DNA of 64,000 nucleotides from a methanogenic archaeon mixed culture ISO4-G1 (GTDB taxonomy: Archaea > Thermoplasmatota > Thermoplasmata > Methanomassiliicoccales > Methanomethylophilaceae), in assembly GCA_001563305.1 (NCBI GenBank), contig CP013703.1:620001-684000 (forward strand), given 5' to 3'. Positions 9,418 through 19,450 of this stretch are shown in pieces. Under the pieces are notes generated by a model. It was given only the letters and a program-made list of their open reading frames with translations. It was not told where the DNA came from and did not search any database. Made by a program: the position numbers and the translations under genes. How positions within the stretch are numbered: position 1 is the first letter of the stretch; every line of letters starts with the position of its first letter.

Positions 9418-12141
9418 ATGAGAGCACTGAACTACAACGGAAACCCGGTGTCCTGCGATGTAATCGACCGCATCGCATCGGTCATCGGAGCGGAGAAGAT
9501 CTCCAAGGAGCACGAATCCACGATCATCACACCCAAATCCCAGGCGGATGTCATCGCCGCCGTCAAGGCGGTCATGGCCGCGGACGGAGTGATCACCACC
9601 AAGGCGGCCAAATGCCACAGGGACGGAGAGGTCTGCCTCGACTTCAGCGACATGAAGGACATCGAGTTCATCGACACCGTCAACATGACCGCGAAGGTCC
9701 AGGTCGGATGCAAATTCAGCGACCTCGTCAAGGCAGTTGAGGAGAAGGGATTCACCCTCGCCGTCCGCCCCGCAGGAAAGGATGTCACAGTCGAGGACTG
9801 GGTCTACAGGGAGCTGCCCTGCGTCGGATCCTACAAGTACGGTACGGTCAAGGACAACGTCTTCAACGTCTTCGCGGTCGACTACACCGGCGGAGCCGTC
9901 GAGACGGGTTACGACAACATCGGATACTACATGTCCGGTTACAACCTCACCCAGACCTACCTAGCGTCGTACTTCACCATCGGAATCATCACCGCTGTGA
10001 CCGTCAAGATCATCCCCAAGGGAGTCACCAAGGCCGTATCCTATGAGTTCGCCGGCCCCGTTGACATCCAGGAAGCACTGATGAAGATGGCCCAGGAGCC
10101 CTCTGTCAAGCCCCTGCACATCTCCTACAACGAGAACAAGGTCGTCGTGGCATACCAGGGTGACGAGGCGTTCGTCGACCTGGACGTCTCCGCTACGGAC
10201 GCCATCTTCGAGGGAGCCACCAAGATCGAGGACGATCTCTGGAACGGCATCGAGGAGGCCAAGTGCATGGATCCCAAGGCACCCACGTTCTACCTCCCCC
10301 TGAAGAACATGGCAGCGTTCATCGCTTCCGCAAAGGATGCGGGATTCAACGTCGCGGGAAACATCCCCGACTGCTCCACTGCAGTAGTGAAGCTCAGGGA
10401 CCAGGATGTGGATCTCGAGGACATCATCGCCAAGGCCGAGGAGCTGGGAGGAAGGTACGGAGGCAAGTGTCCCAAAGACTACCGCACCAACGGCACCAAC
10501 AGGTTCATCCAGAAGGTCGTCGGCGCATTCCTGGGAGAGAAGCCCAAGGAGCCCCGCCTCACCAGGAGGGTCACCCCCGAGATCATCGAGGAGCTGCAGG
10601 CAGCGGTCGGAGCCAAGAATGTCAACACCAACGGAATGGACAGGACGATCTACTGCCACGACCTGGCACCCCTCCCGAAGGAGGCAGGTCTCGCATTCAA
10701 CTGCATCCCCGACGTCATCGTCAGGCCAGAGAACGTCTGCCACATCGCAGCCGTCATGAAGATCGCATACAAGCACGGTATCGCCGTCACCCCCAGGGGC
10801 AACGCCACATGGGGACTCGGAGGATGTATGCCCACCAACGCGGGTATCATCATCGACATGACCTCCAAGATGAACAAGGTCCTGGAGATCAACACCGAGG
10901 AGAGGTACGTCAAGGTCCAGGCCGGATGCACATGGAAGAGACTGCTGGAAGCATGTATGAAGAAGGGCTACATCATCGGATCGTACCCCTCCAGTTTCCC
11001 CGCGGGAACCATCGGCGCATGGATCTCCACCAACGGTATGGGAATCGGATCCTACAAGTACGGATCCGCCAAGGACAACGTCCTGAACTCCTGCGTCGTC
11101 GTAGACGACGGTACCGTCGTGAGGACCGGATTCGACAACATGGGATCCTACGGCATGAACTTCAACCTCAACCAGTTCTTCTCCGGAGCGGAGGGAACAC
11201 TGGGTATTCTGGGAACAGTCACGTTCAGGATCTACCCCATGGGAGAGGTCAGGTGCACCGGATACGAGTACGACGGACTGAGCATGGCCGACCCCCAGCT
11301 CCAGGAGATCATCCAGAACCCCTCTGTCGTCCCATTGCACATCGCATGGTCCGACTACATGCACTTCGAGAACCAGCGCAGGGCCGGCCTCCACGCACCC
11401 GACGTGACCAACGTGTTCCTGGTGACGTTCCAGGGAGACGCGGCCCACAACGACCTGGGCGAGCAGTTCGCCGACGCCTCCGCGGAGAAGAACGGCGGAA
11501 GGAAGATCGCCTCCGAGGTCGCAGAGCACGAGTGGGAGGAGAGGTGCTACGAGTTCCGCGCAAGGAAGGTCGGAGTCGGTGAGATCCCCGCTGAGGTCAT
11601 CGTACCGGCCCACAACTGGGGAGAGTATGTCGACATCTGCTATGACGGATTCAAGGCCATGAGGATGGAGCCCGGAGGGGTCATCGGAGTCATGGTCGAC
11701 AGGTCCACCACCCTGTTCATGCCCTACTACTTCAAGGACGACGAGCTCATGACCGGAATGCTCCCGTTCGGATTCAACTTCTACATGGGAGATCGTGCGG
11801 CTGAGTTCGGCGGAAGGTCCACCGGACTCGGAGTGTTCTTCGCATGGCAGCTGGACGTGATCCACAACGCGCCCACCGTCAGGACCATGAGGGAGCTCAA
11901 GACCGTCCTCGACCACCACGACGTGGTCAACCCCGGACACGTGGTCTGCGGAATGACCAGGTTCGGAATCAACATGGGCAAGCCCATCATGTCCCTCGGA
12001 AGCACCGTCCTCCAGACGGTGAAGAAGATGTTCCCCAAGGACACCACCTTCTCCGACAACCTCGGAAGGTTCAGGTACAACGACATGGAGCACCTGAAGG
12101 TCCTGGACAGGCACCACAAGCTCGGTGACGGAACCCAGTGA
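9418..12141 (+). CDS. Tandem-duplicated FAD-linked oxidase (GlcD-like)
   Basis: A 907-aa protein made of two homologous FAD_binding_4/GlcD-type halves (about 1-400 and 420-907). 'GSYKYGTVKDNV' in the first half aligns with 'GSYKYGSAKDNV' in the second. The C-terminal half keeps the FAD signatures 'VTPRGNATWGLGGCMPTNAG' and 'GAEGTLGILGTVTF'. The N-terminal half has lost both (it reads 'ASYFTIGIITAVTV'), so probably only one FAD binds. GlcD-family enzymes oxidise 2-hydroxyacids and often pass electrons to HdrD-like Fe-S proteins, but none is nearby and the substrate is unknown. The start is preceded by GGAGG-like AGCGGAGG at 9405-9412. A strong terminator follows. Confidence 0.85.
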   Translation: MRALNYNGNPVSCDVIDRIASVIGAEKISKEHESTIITPKSQADVIAAVKAVMAADGVITTKAAKCHRDGEVCLDFSDMKDIEFIDTVNMTAKVQVGCKFSDLVKAVEEKGFTLAVRPAGKDVTVEDWVYRELPCVGSYKYGTVKDNVFNVFAVDYTGGAVETGYDNIGYYMSGYNLTQTYLASYFTIGIITAVTVKIIPKGVTKAVSYEFAGPVDIQEALMKMAQEPSVKPLHISYNENKVVVAYQGDEAFVDLDVSATDAIFEGATKIEDDLWNGIEEAKCMDPKAPTFYLPLKNMAAFIASAKDAGFNVAGNIPDCSTAVVKLRDQDVDLEDIIAKAEELGGRYGGKCPKDYRTNGTNRFIQKVVGAFLGEKPKEPRLTRRVTPEIIEELQAAVGAKNVNTNGMDRTIYCHDLAPLPKEAGLAFNCIPDVIVRPENVCHIAAVMKIAYKHGIAVTPRGNATWGLGGCMPTNAGIIIDMTSKMNKVLEINTEERYVKVQAGCTWKRLLEACMKKGYIIGSYPSSFPAGTIGAWISTNGMGIGSYKYGSAKDNVLNSCVVVDDGTVVRTGFDNMGSYGMNFNLNQFFSGAEGTLGILGTVTFRIYPMGEVRCTGYEYDGLSMADPQLQEIIQNPSVVPLHIAWSDYMHFENQRRAGLHAPDVTNVFLVTFQGDAAHNDLGEQFADASAEKNGGRKIASEVAEHEWEERCYEFRARKVGVGEIPAEVIVPAHNWGEYVDICYDGFKAMRMEPGGVIGVMVDRSTTLFMPYYFKDDELMTGMLPFGFNFYMGDRAAEFGGRSTGLGVFFAWQLDVIHNAPTVRTMRELKTVLDHHDVVNPGHVVCGMTRFGINMGKPIMSLGSTVLQTVKKMFPKDTTFSDNLGRFRYNDMEHLKVLDRHHKLGDGTQ

Positions 12142-12150
12142 AACTTTAAC

Positions 12151-12168
12151 CCCCGGCTTCGGCCGGGG
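12151..12168 (+). terminator. Hairpin terminator after FAD oxidase
   Basis: Perfect 7-bp stem CCCCGGC / GCCGGGG with a TTCG loop, followed by TCTTCT, located 10 bases after the oxidase stop. Confidence 0.75.
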
Positions 12169-12286
12169 TCTTCTATCCTATACACATTCTTCGCACATTC
12201 CCCGAGTCGGGACAGGATACTATTTTATGTGCACACATTTTGTGCATCATCATGATTCCTTTGTCCGGCCAACGGGAGGTACGTCC

Positions 12287-12718
12287 ATGAGGGACAGGGC
12301 CACCTCCATACCGATAGACGGCAGGCTGGATGATAGGAAGACAGTCAAGAACAACCCGATCCCCTACGAGGACCTGCCAGATGACGTGAAGGAGTTCATC
12401 GCCCGCAGGGGGAAGGACAAGGGCAGGGAGGCCACCATACTGGATACCCTGTCATCGAAGCACATGCTGACCATCCTGATGTACGTGGGCAAGATGTCTC
12501 CCGTGGTGAAATCGGACATATACAACGACGTGTCCAGATGCTCCAACATGGGGGAGAAGATCGAGGCCCTGAGCGATCTCGGTCTCATCAAGATTTACAG
12601 GCCGGCGAGGACGAAGACCAATGTCGTGGTGATAACCGACAAAGGTAAGGAGGTCGTTGCGAGGATCCAGGGCATATTGGACGTCATCGATGACAGAGTG
12701 CCAGCAGGGAAGGAATGA
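12287..12718 (+). CDS. Winged-helix transcriptional regulator (HxlR/MarR-like)
   Basis: A 143-aa protein with a winged-helix core at ~50-125: 'ATILDTLSSKHMLTILMYVG', then recognition-helix-like 'SDIYNDVSRCSNMGEKIEAL' and wing 'KTNVVVITDKGKEVV'. The N-terminal ~45 residues are charged. ATG 12287 has a good Shine-Dalgarno GGGAGGT 6 bases upstream; the longer upstream frame is not supported. It stands alone between a terminator and the large surface-protein gene. The target is unknown; autoregulation or control of the adjacent surface protein is possible. Confidence 0.72.
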   Translation: MRDRATSIPIDGRLDDRKTVKNNPIPYEDLPDDVKEFIARRGKDKGREATILDTLSSKHMLTILMYVGKMSPVVKSDIYNDVSRCSNMGEKIEALSDLGLIKIYRPARTKTNVVVITDKGKEVVARIQGILDVIDDRVPAGKE

Positions 12719-12776
12719 CGGTTTCATTTTCTGAAAATAGTTTTATGAAAATCATTTATTGAGACTTTTTGCCCCC

Positions 12777-12784
12777 TTATAATA
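12777..12784 (+). promoter_or_regulatory. TATA box for the large surface protein
   Basis: TTATAATA preceded by an A/T-rich stretch. A transcription start about 26 bases downstream (near 12806) would give a leader of about 195 nt before the ATG at 13002. Confidence 0.5.
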
Positions 12785-12805
12785 CGCACACGCGCTCTCG
12801 TTGTC

Positions 12806-13001
12806 TGACCAATCTTGCCGTTCTGGATGGAATTAGGGGCCGGAAGGAGCGACATGTAAGAGAGGTCATACGGTAAAAGGCCCGCAGGACCCTTGTTAGG
12901 GAGAAGGTCCTGTAGGAGCTGACCGAGGATTTTCGACATCGACCGCGCAAGCGATCAACCCGATTCAGTGGCTGAGTAGCCGTGAAAAGGAGAATTGAAA
13001 T
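12806..13001 (+). ncRNA. Long structured 5' leader of the surface-protein gene (candidate regulatory RNA)
   Basis: The ~195-nt leader is G/C-richer than the upstream promoter. It can form a long-range stem GGGCC (837-841) with GGCCC (879-883) and a 7-bp hairpin CAGGACC (12885-12891) / GGTCCTG (12906-12912). A competing hairpin CCCT-TGTT-AGGG (12890-12901) lies inside the second stem. A Shine-Dalgarno AAGGAG (12987-12992) precedes the ATG. I do not recognise a known riboswitch class. Any switching function is inference from the competing stems. Confidence 0.4.
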
Positions 13002-16000
13002 ATGAATACAAAAGGAACAAAATTCCTTGCAGTCTTGGCTGTTCTGGCTATGGCGTTCGCGGGATTTGCTGTCATCTCTGAGGTTCAGACCAGTGATGCA
13101 ACGAGTGCCATCGAACTCGCCGGAGAAAACAAATCTGGAACAGGCTATGACTATGTTGGAGCAACAAAAACTCTGACACTGACTGCAGACATCGCAGCAG
13201 ACACAATATTCACTGGAGCCGAGATTTTCGCCGGTGAGGGAACAACTGCCGCAATGATGGCAGCACACGGCCTCGTTGTCAAGAAGACAATCGGGGAGGA
13301 TGTTACCTACTCCAGTACGCTCGGAGGAGCAGTCAATGCAATTGATGTTTCCGAAGAGGGAAAGGATACTGCAGCGGCTGCCAAGGCAGACCCTGTCAGG
13401 ATCGTCGTAATGGGTAACACCAATGAGCCTGTTGGAATCAAAGGATACAACCCAGATATCGAGGGTGCACTTACCGGAGGAGCGGCGTACAAGTACATCG
13501 CATACGACATCGATCTCGGTGGATTCACAGTAACACATGTATCTGCTGATCTTGTCGGAACCTCGGCACAGAACAAGATGTTCGATCTCGAATCCAATGA
13601 GATCCTCACCATCTACAACGGAACGCTCAAGGCATACACAGGCGGATACGCAGACAAGGGCTCTAAGGATGTTGCATTCGCAATGATCCAGACAAACGGT
13701 CCTGCAACGCTTGGTAAGTCTGGATCTGAATTGACTCTGGATCTCACTGGAGCCACTACCGCAGCAGCAGGAGGACCCGCCACTCACAACTACATGGTAG
13801 GATTCCTCACCGCTTCCGGTATCACAACCATCAACCCTGGCGTAACTGTAATTGCCAATGAGAAGGACCAGTTTGCAGTCCTTGCAGCATATGGAACTAC
13901 TGACACCGTATACGCAGACTACGCTGGAATCAACGGGTCCGGTACAACAACCACTGGCAACTACTACACCCAGTCCATCAACGCAGGAACTGGAATCGTT
14001 GGTAAGCCTGTTTCCATGTCGAAGATCATCATCAACGGCGGAACATTCAATGGAACCGTCGGAGCCATCTACTATGGTGCCGATGTTGCCAAGGAATACG
14101 GATACACTGTAGGAACCGAGATGGCCATCAACGCAGGAACATTCAGCGGAAAAGTCATCGACGACGTCATGTTCTACAACAACGGAACAGGAGAGTACGA
14201 GTTTGAGAAACCCGCGGTCGTTACGAAAGTCTCGATTGCCGGCGGGTCATTCACCGACTTCAACGCTCTGAACTTCTTCACTGCCAACTCTACCGCGAAG
14301 ATCGTTTCCGGTGACAAGGAGATCCCCAAGCCGACGACCGATCCCGTGGATATCGTTGACGGAGATGCATCTGAGACAGTCATTCCCGTATCCGGTACCG
14401 TCATCTATAATGTGGATGACGCTATCACCGCACTTCCGACAGCCGCCATCACAGCCGATGTCGTCTTCCAGGCAGGTGCAGCGGATGAGGTCGAATTCGA
14501 CACCCTCACCGTCAAGGATAACGGATCCGTCACATTCACCAACATGGCATCCATCTCTGGAGTCGTCAAGACAACGGATGGAACCACCACACAGACATTC
14601 GAGCTTCAGGACTTCTGTGGAACACTGACTGTTACCAAGGGATCAATCATCATCAATGCTCAGGAGTGGATTGCCGGAGACATCATTCTCGACAAGGACG
14701 CGGTCGCAAAGATCAGCGGAACGGTCGAGGGAGATGTAAGCATCACATACGGAGCAGCAACAGGTTCCGCTAAGGTCATCATCGAGGCGGGAGACGCAAA
14801 GTCACTCACCATTGCTGACGGATGTTCACTCACCATCGGAGCAAACATCGATGTTGAGATCAACGGGACGGTCACTGGACTCGGAACCTTCGATGTTCAC
14901 TCTGCCAAGTCTGTTACTATTAATGACGGTGCAGTCGTTGATGTTGCCAATGTGAACAATACCGGAAAGGCAGTTACCGTCTACAGCGGAGCGGATATCA
15001 ACGGCACGACATTCAGTGCTTTCGATAGGATTGCAGGAAAGGACTCCTCTACCGGAACATGGTCCTACAAAGAGGGCAAACTCACCTTGAATAATTACAG
15101 CGGAACGTACAATTTCGGTCAGATTGCTGACGAACTCGTGACTATCGCGGCAGACGGAGCGAATGTCATCTCATACGCACCCACTGCCGATTTCAGGCTG
15201 TTTGGCAACATCAGCACAATCGGTTCGGACGAGGGATCACTTACGATCAACGTCGATGCATCCGCAATCCCCGCAGACCTTATGAATGATGGATCTTTTG
15301 TGTTCTACAACGATGGCGATCTCAACATCAACCAGATTGAGTTGGCCATCAACATCACCGGATCCAGCACTGCATGGACGGAGGACGTTCTTGCAGGGGC
15401 AAAGATTGCAGGAATTGGAATCGAAGGCAACCTCACTGTTTATAACTCAGCCATTTCTGCGGTCGTCCTCCCCACGCTTGGATACGATGCAGAAGATGTA
15501 ATCGCCATCGGAGCTGTCAGTATCAGTATGGTATCGTCGGAGCTTTATGCAGATGCTAAAGGAGTTGGTGTGGACGCAGTGAATTTCAGTATCATGAGTT
15601 CAACTGGATCTGCTATCATCAAGGCAGGATACAAGGCTATTTTGACTGGCTTGACGAACGTCCAAAAGACCGATATGTTCGTCACTGGAGATGTTAACTC
15701 AGAACTTTCTATCAGCAATGAGTCTGACGTCTTGATAGATGGTAAGCTCAGAACTGACGAAATTACCATCGATAAGCAGTCTACTCTCGAATTGAAGGAT
15801 CTTATTCTGTATGAAGACGGAGATGGATTCTGTGTCGACAAGGCAGCAGAGGTTACCGTAACTGGAACATCGAAGATCTATGGAGAGATTATCAACTCCG
15901 GTACATTCACCAATTCGGGAACAATGTATGTGTATGGAGTCGAGGGCGAAGATTACGGCGGTGCAATAATCAACTCGAATGGAACATTTACGAACAACGG

Positions 16001-19000
16001 GACCATAACTGTTCTGGCAAAGGAGAACGACGAACTCGTTGCGGATGATAACGACAGACTTGTAATTACCGCTGATGGTGACGTGACCGCTTCCAAACTC
16101 AGGGTTGCTACCGTGATCATCACTGACGATCCTGTATTCAAGCTGGACGGCACATCTACCGTCAAAGCTACAGTCACGTTCACTATGAATGCGACCGATG
16201 CAGAAACATACTCTGTTGCAGACGCATCCGGAGTGTTCGAGGGAACCATCACGCCTTCTCAGGTCGATGACAAGTACACGATGTCTCTGAGGAACGGAAA
16301 TGCCACTATCACCGTCAGTTATGATGGGACGAAGACCACGACAGCCGTTTCCGGAGGTCTTACCGTTTGGGAAACACTCGATCACACAAAGACCAAGATC
16401 TATGATCTTGAGAACAACAAGGCCGATGCTACATACACGGATAAGATCAAGGAACTGTTCATCGAATCCGGAGCGGCAATGTACGTTGAGGGCGGAGAGT
16501 TCGTCAACACCGGAACCGTCACAGTCTACAGCGGAACATACGACGGCGAATACCCGTTCGTTGCTACTGGTGCGACCTATTCCGGACCTCTTGCAGTCGG
16601 TTCTGAGGACATGTACATCGCAGGAACTGTCACTGGAGACATCACCGCAAAGGGAGCCGTTGAGATCAAGGGAACGCTCTCTGGAAACCTCGATGCCAAC
16701 ACCGTGGTTGTATCCGGAACCACCAAGGACGGCAACATCACTGCAAAGGGAGCCGTCAACGTGACCGGAACAGTGAACGGAAACATTACCACCGATGCCG
16801 GTGTGGATGCATCTGGAGCTTCCGCAAAAGTCGTTGGAAACATCAGCGCCAAGGCAACTGTAAGTGTCAACAACCTTGAAGGAAACATCGAGGTCACATC
16901 CAAGACTGCCGATGTCAATGTAATCTTCAAGAAGATGAAGGGAACCATCACTCACAACTCAATCTACAACACAGATGAGCCTGAGCCGCCCGCGACTCCC
17001 ACCACCGCCACAGTCACCTCGACAATGGCGATCGATGCCGAGTCCAAGGGAACCACCATCATCCTCAAGGGAGCCACCAACAAGGCAGGCGCTACTGAGG
17101 GTGCACCCGGATACTTCGTAATCGACAAGGCCTCCGATACGGCTAAGACCGATAAGGTTGTCAACATCACCCTTACCACAGGTAAGCTCGTCGTCGCTGA
17201 GACCACCAACCTCATGAAGGGATACGCACTCACCATCGAGTCCGGAACCACCTTCGAGATTTCCGACAAGAACGCCAACTTCGATGTCACCGGAGCCGCC
17301 CTCAAGGTCTCCAGCGGTGCAACAAAGAACTACGAAGAGGGAGCAGCCGCACCCGTTACATACGGAAAGGTTGTCTACATCATGAAGTTCGATGTCGCCG
17401 GCGGATACACTGTGTACTCCAACATCGCATACGCTCTGGAGAACGCAGACGAGAACTCCGAACTCACAGTCGGACAGTCCTCCGTTGTGGACACCAGTGT
17501 TGTCGTCGGAACCGGAATCACCGTTATCGTTCCCGATGGAATCACACTGACCTTCGATGGACGCAGTGTTGACATGAAGGACAACGCCAAGATCCTGCTT
17601 CAGGGTACTGGAAAGGTCGTCTTCAACAAGTCTCTTGACAACAAGCCCGTCGATGATAAAACTGAGTACGTTTACTACGCAGTCAGCGGAACCGTCGAGT
17701 ATGACGGAAACGTCATCGTATTCGACAAAGTCAGGTTCGCAGAGGCAGGTGCTACCATCAACGGAATCGCAGCAACCGAAACCGTTGCATCCAAGCTCAA
17801 TCTTGCCCTTGCGTTCAACGAGGGAACCGCTACGATCTCTAAGGGAATCGCAATCGGAAGTGCAGCACTCGGAAACGCAGCATACCACGTCCTCAAGGCT
17901 GACACCACGGATACGCTCTTCTCCGCGACACTCGTTATCGCAGAGGGAACGACTTTCGAGGCATCCGCTCTGACCGACATCAACGGAACCGCTCACCTCA
18001 AGGCTGCTGGATCCAAGGAGATCATTGCTGATTCTCTTGCTTCCAAGGTCACAGTGAACGGAACACTCAACCTTGCCAACAACACTACCATCAACGGTAT
18101 CTACGACGGAGCGGGAGAGATCGTGCTCACCGCTGGAAGGAGTGTGACCATCTACAAGGGAGCTGTAATCAACGCAGACGCCCCTGCAGACAATGTTGCA
18201 GCCATCGTTACAGCAAAGATCATTGACACCGCCGACGAGAAGAACGGATACCAGCTCACTGGTGTTTCCGCTCCTGCAGCCGGTGCAGATCTCTTGATCA
18301 GTGCCGCAGGCGGAGCCAACCTCATGACCATCAGTGGATTCTTCAACAAGGGAACCATTGTTGCTCTGACGACCGCCATGCTCGACGGACTCACCGTTGA
18401 CGCGGGTGCTACGTTCCAGGCAGACAGCGCCAAGCTTGTGACCGGATCCACGGCAATGGGAATACTCAAGGTCAAGACCCTCGATCTCAACGACAAGGTC
18501 CTTGATTACGACGCGACCTACACCGACGGAGCATACACGGTCTACACCTACGCCAGCAACATCGATATGACAAAGATCACCGACATCGTCATCGATGGAG
18601 CCAAGTTCGATGGTGCTCAGCAAGATCTCTTCGGAGATGTCATTGACCTCTCCGGAAAGGATGTCACCTTCGCTGTCAAGGAAGGAACCACGCTGGTCCT
18701 TGTCAAGCCTATGATCATCGGAACCGCGGCAACCTCTCTTGGAGCAGGAGCATCCCTCAGCGGAACGATCAAGATCGACGATGGAGTTGGAGCATTCCTG
18801 ATCGTCTACCCCAACGTGGATATCAGCGGAGCCACCATCAACGGAGCAGACGACAAGGCAGCGAAGAAATCGGTCTTCGATATCGATGGAACACCCTACC
18901 TTACCGTCTATGCGAACGCTGGCGATATCGCCCTCAAAGAGGATGTTGCTGACGGAATCACACCTGCAATCAAGGGATACACCTTCACCAGGTGGGAGGC

Positions 19001-19421
19001 ATACAGTGCTCCTGGAGCGGACATCCCTGGCGATCTCAAGGTTGGAGACACCAATGTCACTTCGACCCTTGTCGCTCAGAAGGTCATCGTCAAGGCGACC
19101 TTCCTCGAGGGAGTCCAGTACTACTGCAACGGTGTGCTGTACGACGCGGTCGGAATCGACAACAAGGTCACTGTAGGATCCATCTTCACCGCGAAGATCG
19201 TAGACTACAGCAAGTACCAGGGAACCCCGCTCGTCAACGGACAGAACGCATTCGAGGTCACCGAGGATGTCACCCTGACCGTCACTGGAGTCTCGCCTGT
19301 CGAGCCCACCCCTGAGCCCGAGCCCGCAGGAATGTCCCTGACCGAGATCCTCCTGATCGTCCTCGTCGTCCTGATCGCCATCATGGTGGTCATCATCGCG
19401 CTGAGGCTCAACAGGAGCTGA
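13002..19421 (+). CDS. Giant membrane-anchored surface (adhesin-like) protein
   Basis: A 2139-aa protein with an N-terminal signal peptide (residues ~8-32, 'FLAVLAVLAMAFAGFAVISE') and a C-terminal membrane anchor (about 2113-2134, 'ILLIVLVVLIAIMVVIIALR') ended by RLNRS. The body is Thr/Ala/Gly/Asn-rich with many short strand-turn units such as 'GTFTNSGTMYVYG' and 'ITAKGAVEIKGTLSGNL', typical of parallel beta-helix adhesins. Near the C-terminus 'IKGYTFTRWEAY' resembles an InlB/Listeria-Bacteroides repeat, followed by a proline/glutamate spacer (PTPEPEP). It probably forms an extended cell-surface structure for host or partner contact (inference). Codon use is noticeably more relaxed (more GCA, GGA, TCT) than in the flanking housekeeping genes. 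Confidence 0.85.
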   Translation: MNTKGTKFLAVLAVLAMAFAGFAVISEVQTSDATSAIELAGENKSGTGYDYVGATKTLTLTADIAADTIFTGAEIFAGEGTTAAMMAAHGLVVKKTIGEDVTYSSTLGGAVNAIDVSEEGKDTAAAAKADPVRIVVMGNTNEPVGIKGYNPDIEGALTGGAAYKYIAYDIDLGGFTVTHVSADLVGTSAQNKMFDLESNEILTIYNGTLKAYTGGYADKGSKDVAFAMIQTNGPATLGKSGSELTLDLTGATTAAAGGPATHNYMVGFLTASGITTINPGVTVIANEKDQFAVLAAYGTTDTVYADYAGINGSGTTTTGNYYTQSINAGTGIVGKPVSMSKIIINGGTFNGTVGAIYYGADVAKEYGYTVGTEMAINAGTFSGKVIDDVMFYNNGTGEYEFEKPAVVTKVSIAGGSFTDFNALNFFTANSTAKIVSGDKEIPKPTTDPVDIVDGDASETVIPVSGTVIYNVDDAITALPTAAITADVVFQAGAADEVEFDTLTVKDNGSVTFTNMASISGVVKTTDGTTTQTFELQDFCGTLTVTKGSIIINAQEWIAGDIILDKDAVAKISGTVEGDVSITYGAATGSAKVIIEAGDAKSLTIADGCSLTIGANIDVEINGTVTGLGTFDVHSAKSVTINDGAVVDVANVNNTGKAVTVYSGADINGTTFSAFDRIAGKDSSTGTWSYKEGKLTLNNYSGTYNFGQIADELVTIAADGANVISYAPTADFRLFGNISTIGSDEGSLTINVDASAIPADLMNDGSFVFYNDGDLNINQIELAINITGSSTAWTEDVLAGAKIAGIGIEGNLTVYNSAISAVVLPTLGYDAEDVIAIGAVSISMVSSELYADAKGVGVDAVNFSIMSSTGSAIIKAGYKAILTGLTNVQKTDMFVTGDVNSELSISNESDVLIDGKLRTDEITIDKQSTLELKDLILYEDGDGFCVDKAAEVTVTGTSKIYGEIINSGTFTNSGTMYVYGVEGEDYGGAIINSNGTFTNNGTITVLAKENDELVADDNDRLVITADGDVTASKLRVATVIITDDPVFKLDGTSTVKATVTFTMNATDAETYSVADASGVFEGTITPSQVDDKYTMSLRNGNATITVSYDGTKTTTAVSGGLTVWETLDHTKTKIYDLENNKADATYTDKIKELFIESGAAMYVEGGEFVNTGTVTVYSGTYDGEYPFVATGATYSGPLAVGSEDMYIAGTVTGDITAKGAVEIKGTLSGNLDANTVVVSGTTKDGNITAKGAVNVTGTVNGNITTDAGVDASGASAKVVGNISAKATVSVNNLEGNIEVTSKTADVNVIFKKMKGTITHNSIYNTDEPEPPATPTTATVTSTMAIDAESKGTTIILKGATNKAGATEGAPGYFVIDKASDTAKTDKVVNITLTTGKLVVAETTNLMKGYALTIESGTTFEISDKNANFDVTGAALKVSSGATKNYEEGAAAPVTYGKVVYIMKFDVAGGYTVYSNIAYALENADENSELTVGQSSVVDTSVVVGTGITVIVPDGITLTFDGRSVDMKDNAKILLQGTGKVVFNKSLDNKPVDDKTEYVYYAVSGTVEYDGNVIVFDKVRFAEAGATINGIAATETVASKLNLALAFNEGTATISKGIAIGSAALGNAAYHVLKADTTDTLFSATLVIAEGTTFEASALTDINGTAHLKAAGSKEIIADSLASKVTVNGTLNLANNTTINGIYDGAGEIVLTAGRSVTIYKGAVINADAPADNVAAIVTAKIIDTADEKNGYQLTGVSAPAAGADLLISAAGGANLMTISGFFNKGTIVALTTAMLDGLTVDAGATFQADSAKLVTGSTAMGILKVKTLDLNDKVLDYDATYTDGAYTVYTYASNIDMTKITDIVIDGAKFDGAQQDLFGDVIDLSGKDVTFAVKEGTTLVLVKPMIIGTAATSLGAGASLSGTIKIDDGVGAFLIVYPNVDISGATINGADDKAAKKSVFDIDGTPYLTVYANAGDIALKEDVADGITPAIKGYTFTRWEAYSAPGADIPGDLKVGDTNVTSTLVAQKVIVKATFLEGVQYYCNGVLYDAVGIDNKVTVGSIFTAKIVDYSKYQGTPLVNGQNAFEVTEDVTLTVTGVSPVEPTPEPEPAGMSLTEILLIVLVVLIAIMVVIIALRLNRS

Positions 19422-19450
19422 TCCGGGAACTGAAACCTAAAATCTAAACC

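Noticed and set aside
9961-12117. Very long (718-codon) open frame antisense to the FAD oxidase
   Set aside because: It is a mirror frame produced by GC-rich codon bias on the opposite strand. Its product is Val/Asp/His-rich without family features, while the plus-strand protein is clearly homologous to known oxidases.
12806-13001. Leader region as SRP RNA or a known riboswitch
   Set aside because: The conserved SRP S-domain GGAAGC-type loops and the TPP, cobalamin or fluoride core motifs are not present, and the size is wrong for SRP RNA.
15699-18623. Long antisense open frames inside the giant surface-protein gene
   Set aside because: Ser/Cys/Val/Asp-rich shadow products with no start signals; the plus-strand gene has signal peptide, repeats and anchor.
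13002-19421. Repeated short motifs suggestive of a DNA repeat or CRISPR-like array
   Set aside because: The repeats are coding (strand-turn units of the surface protein), irregular in spacing and diverged at the DNA level; there are no uniform spacers.
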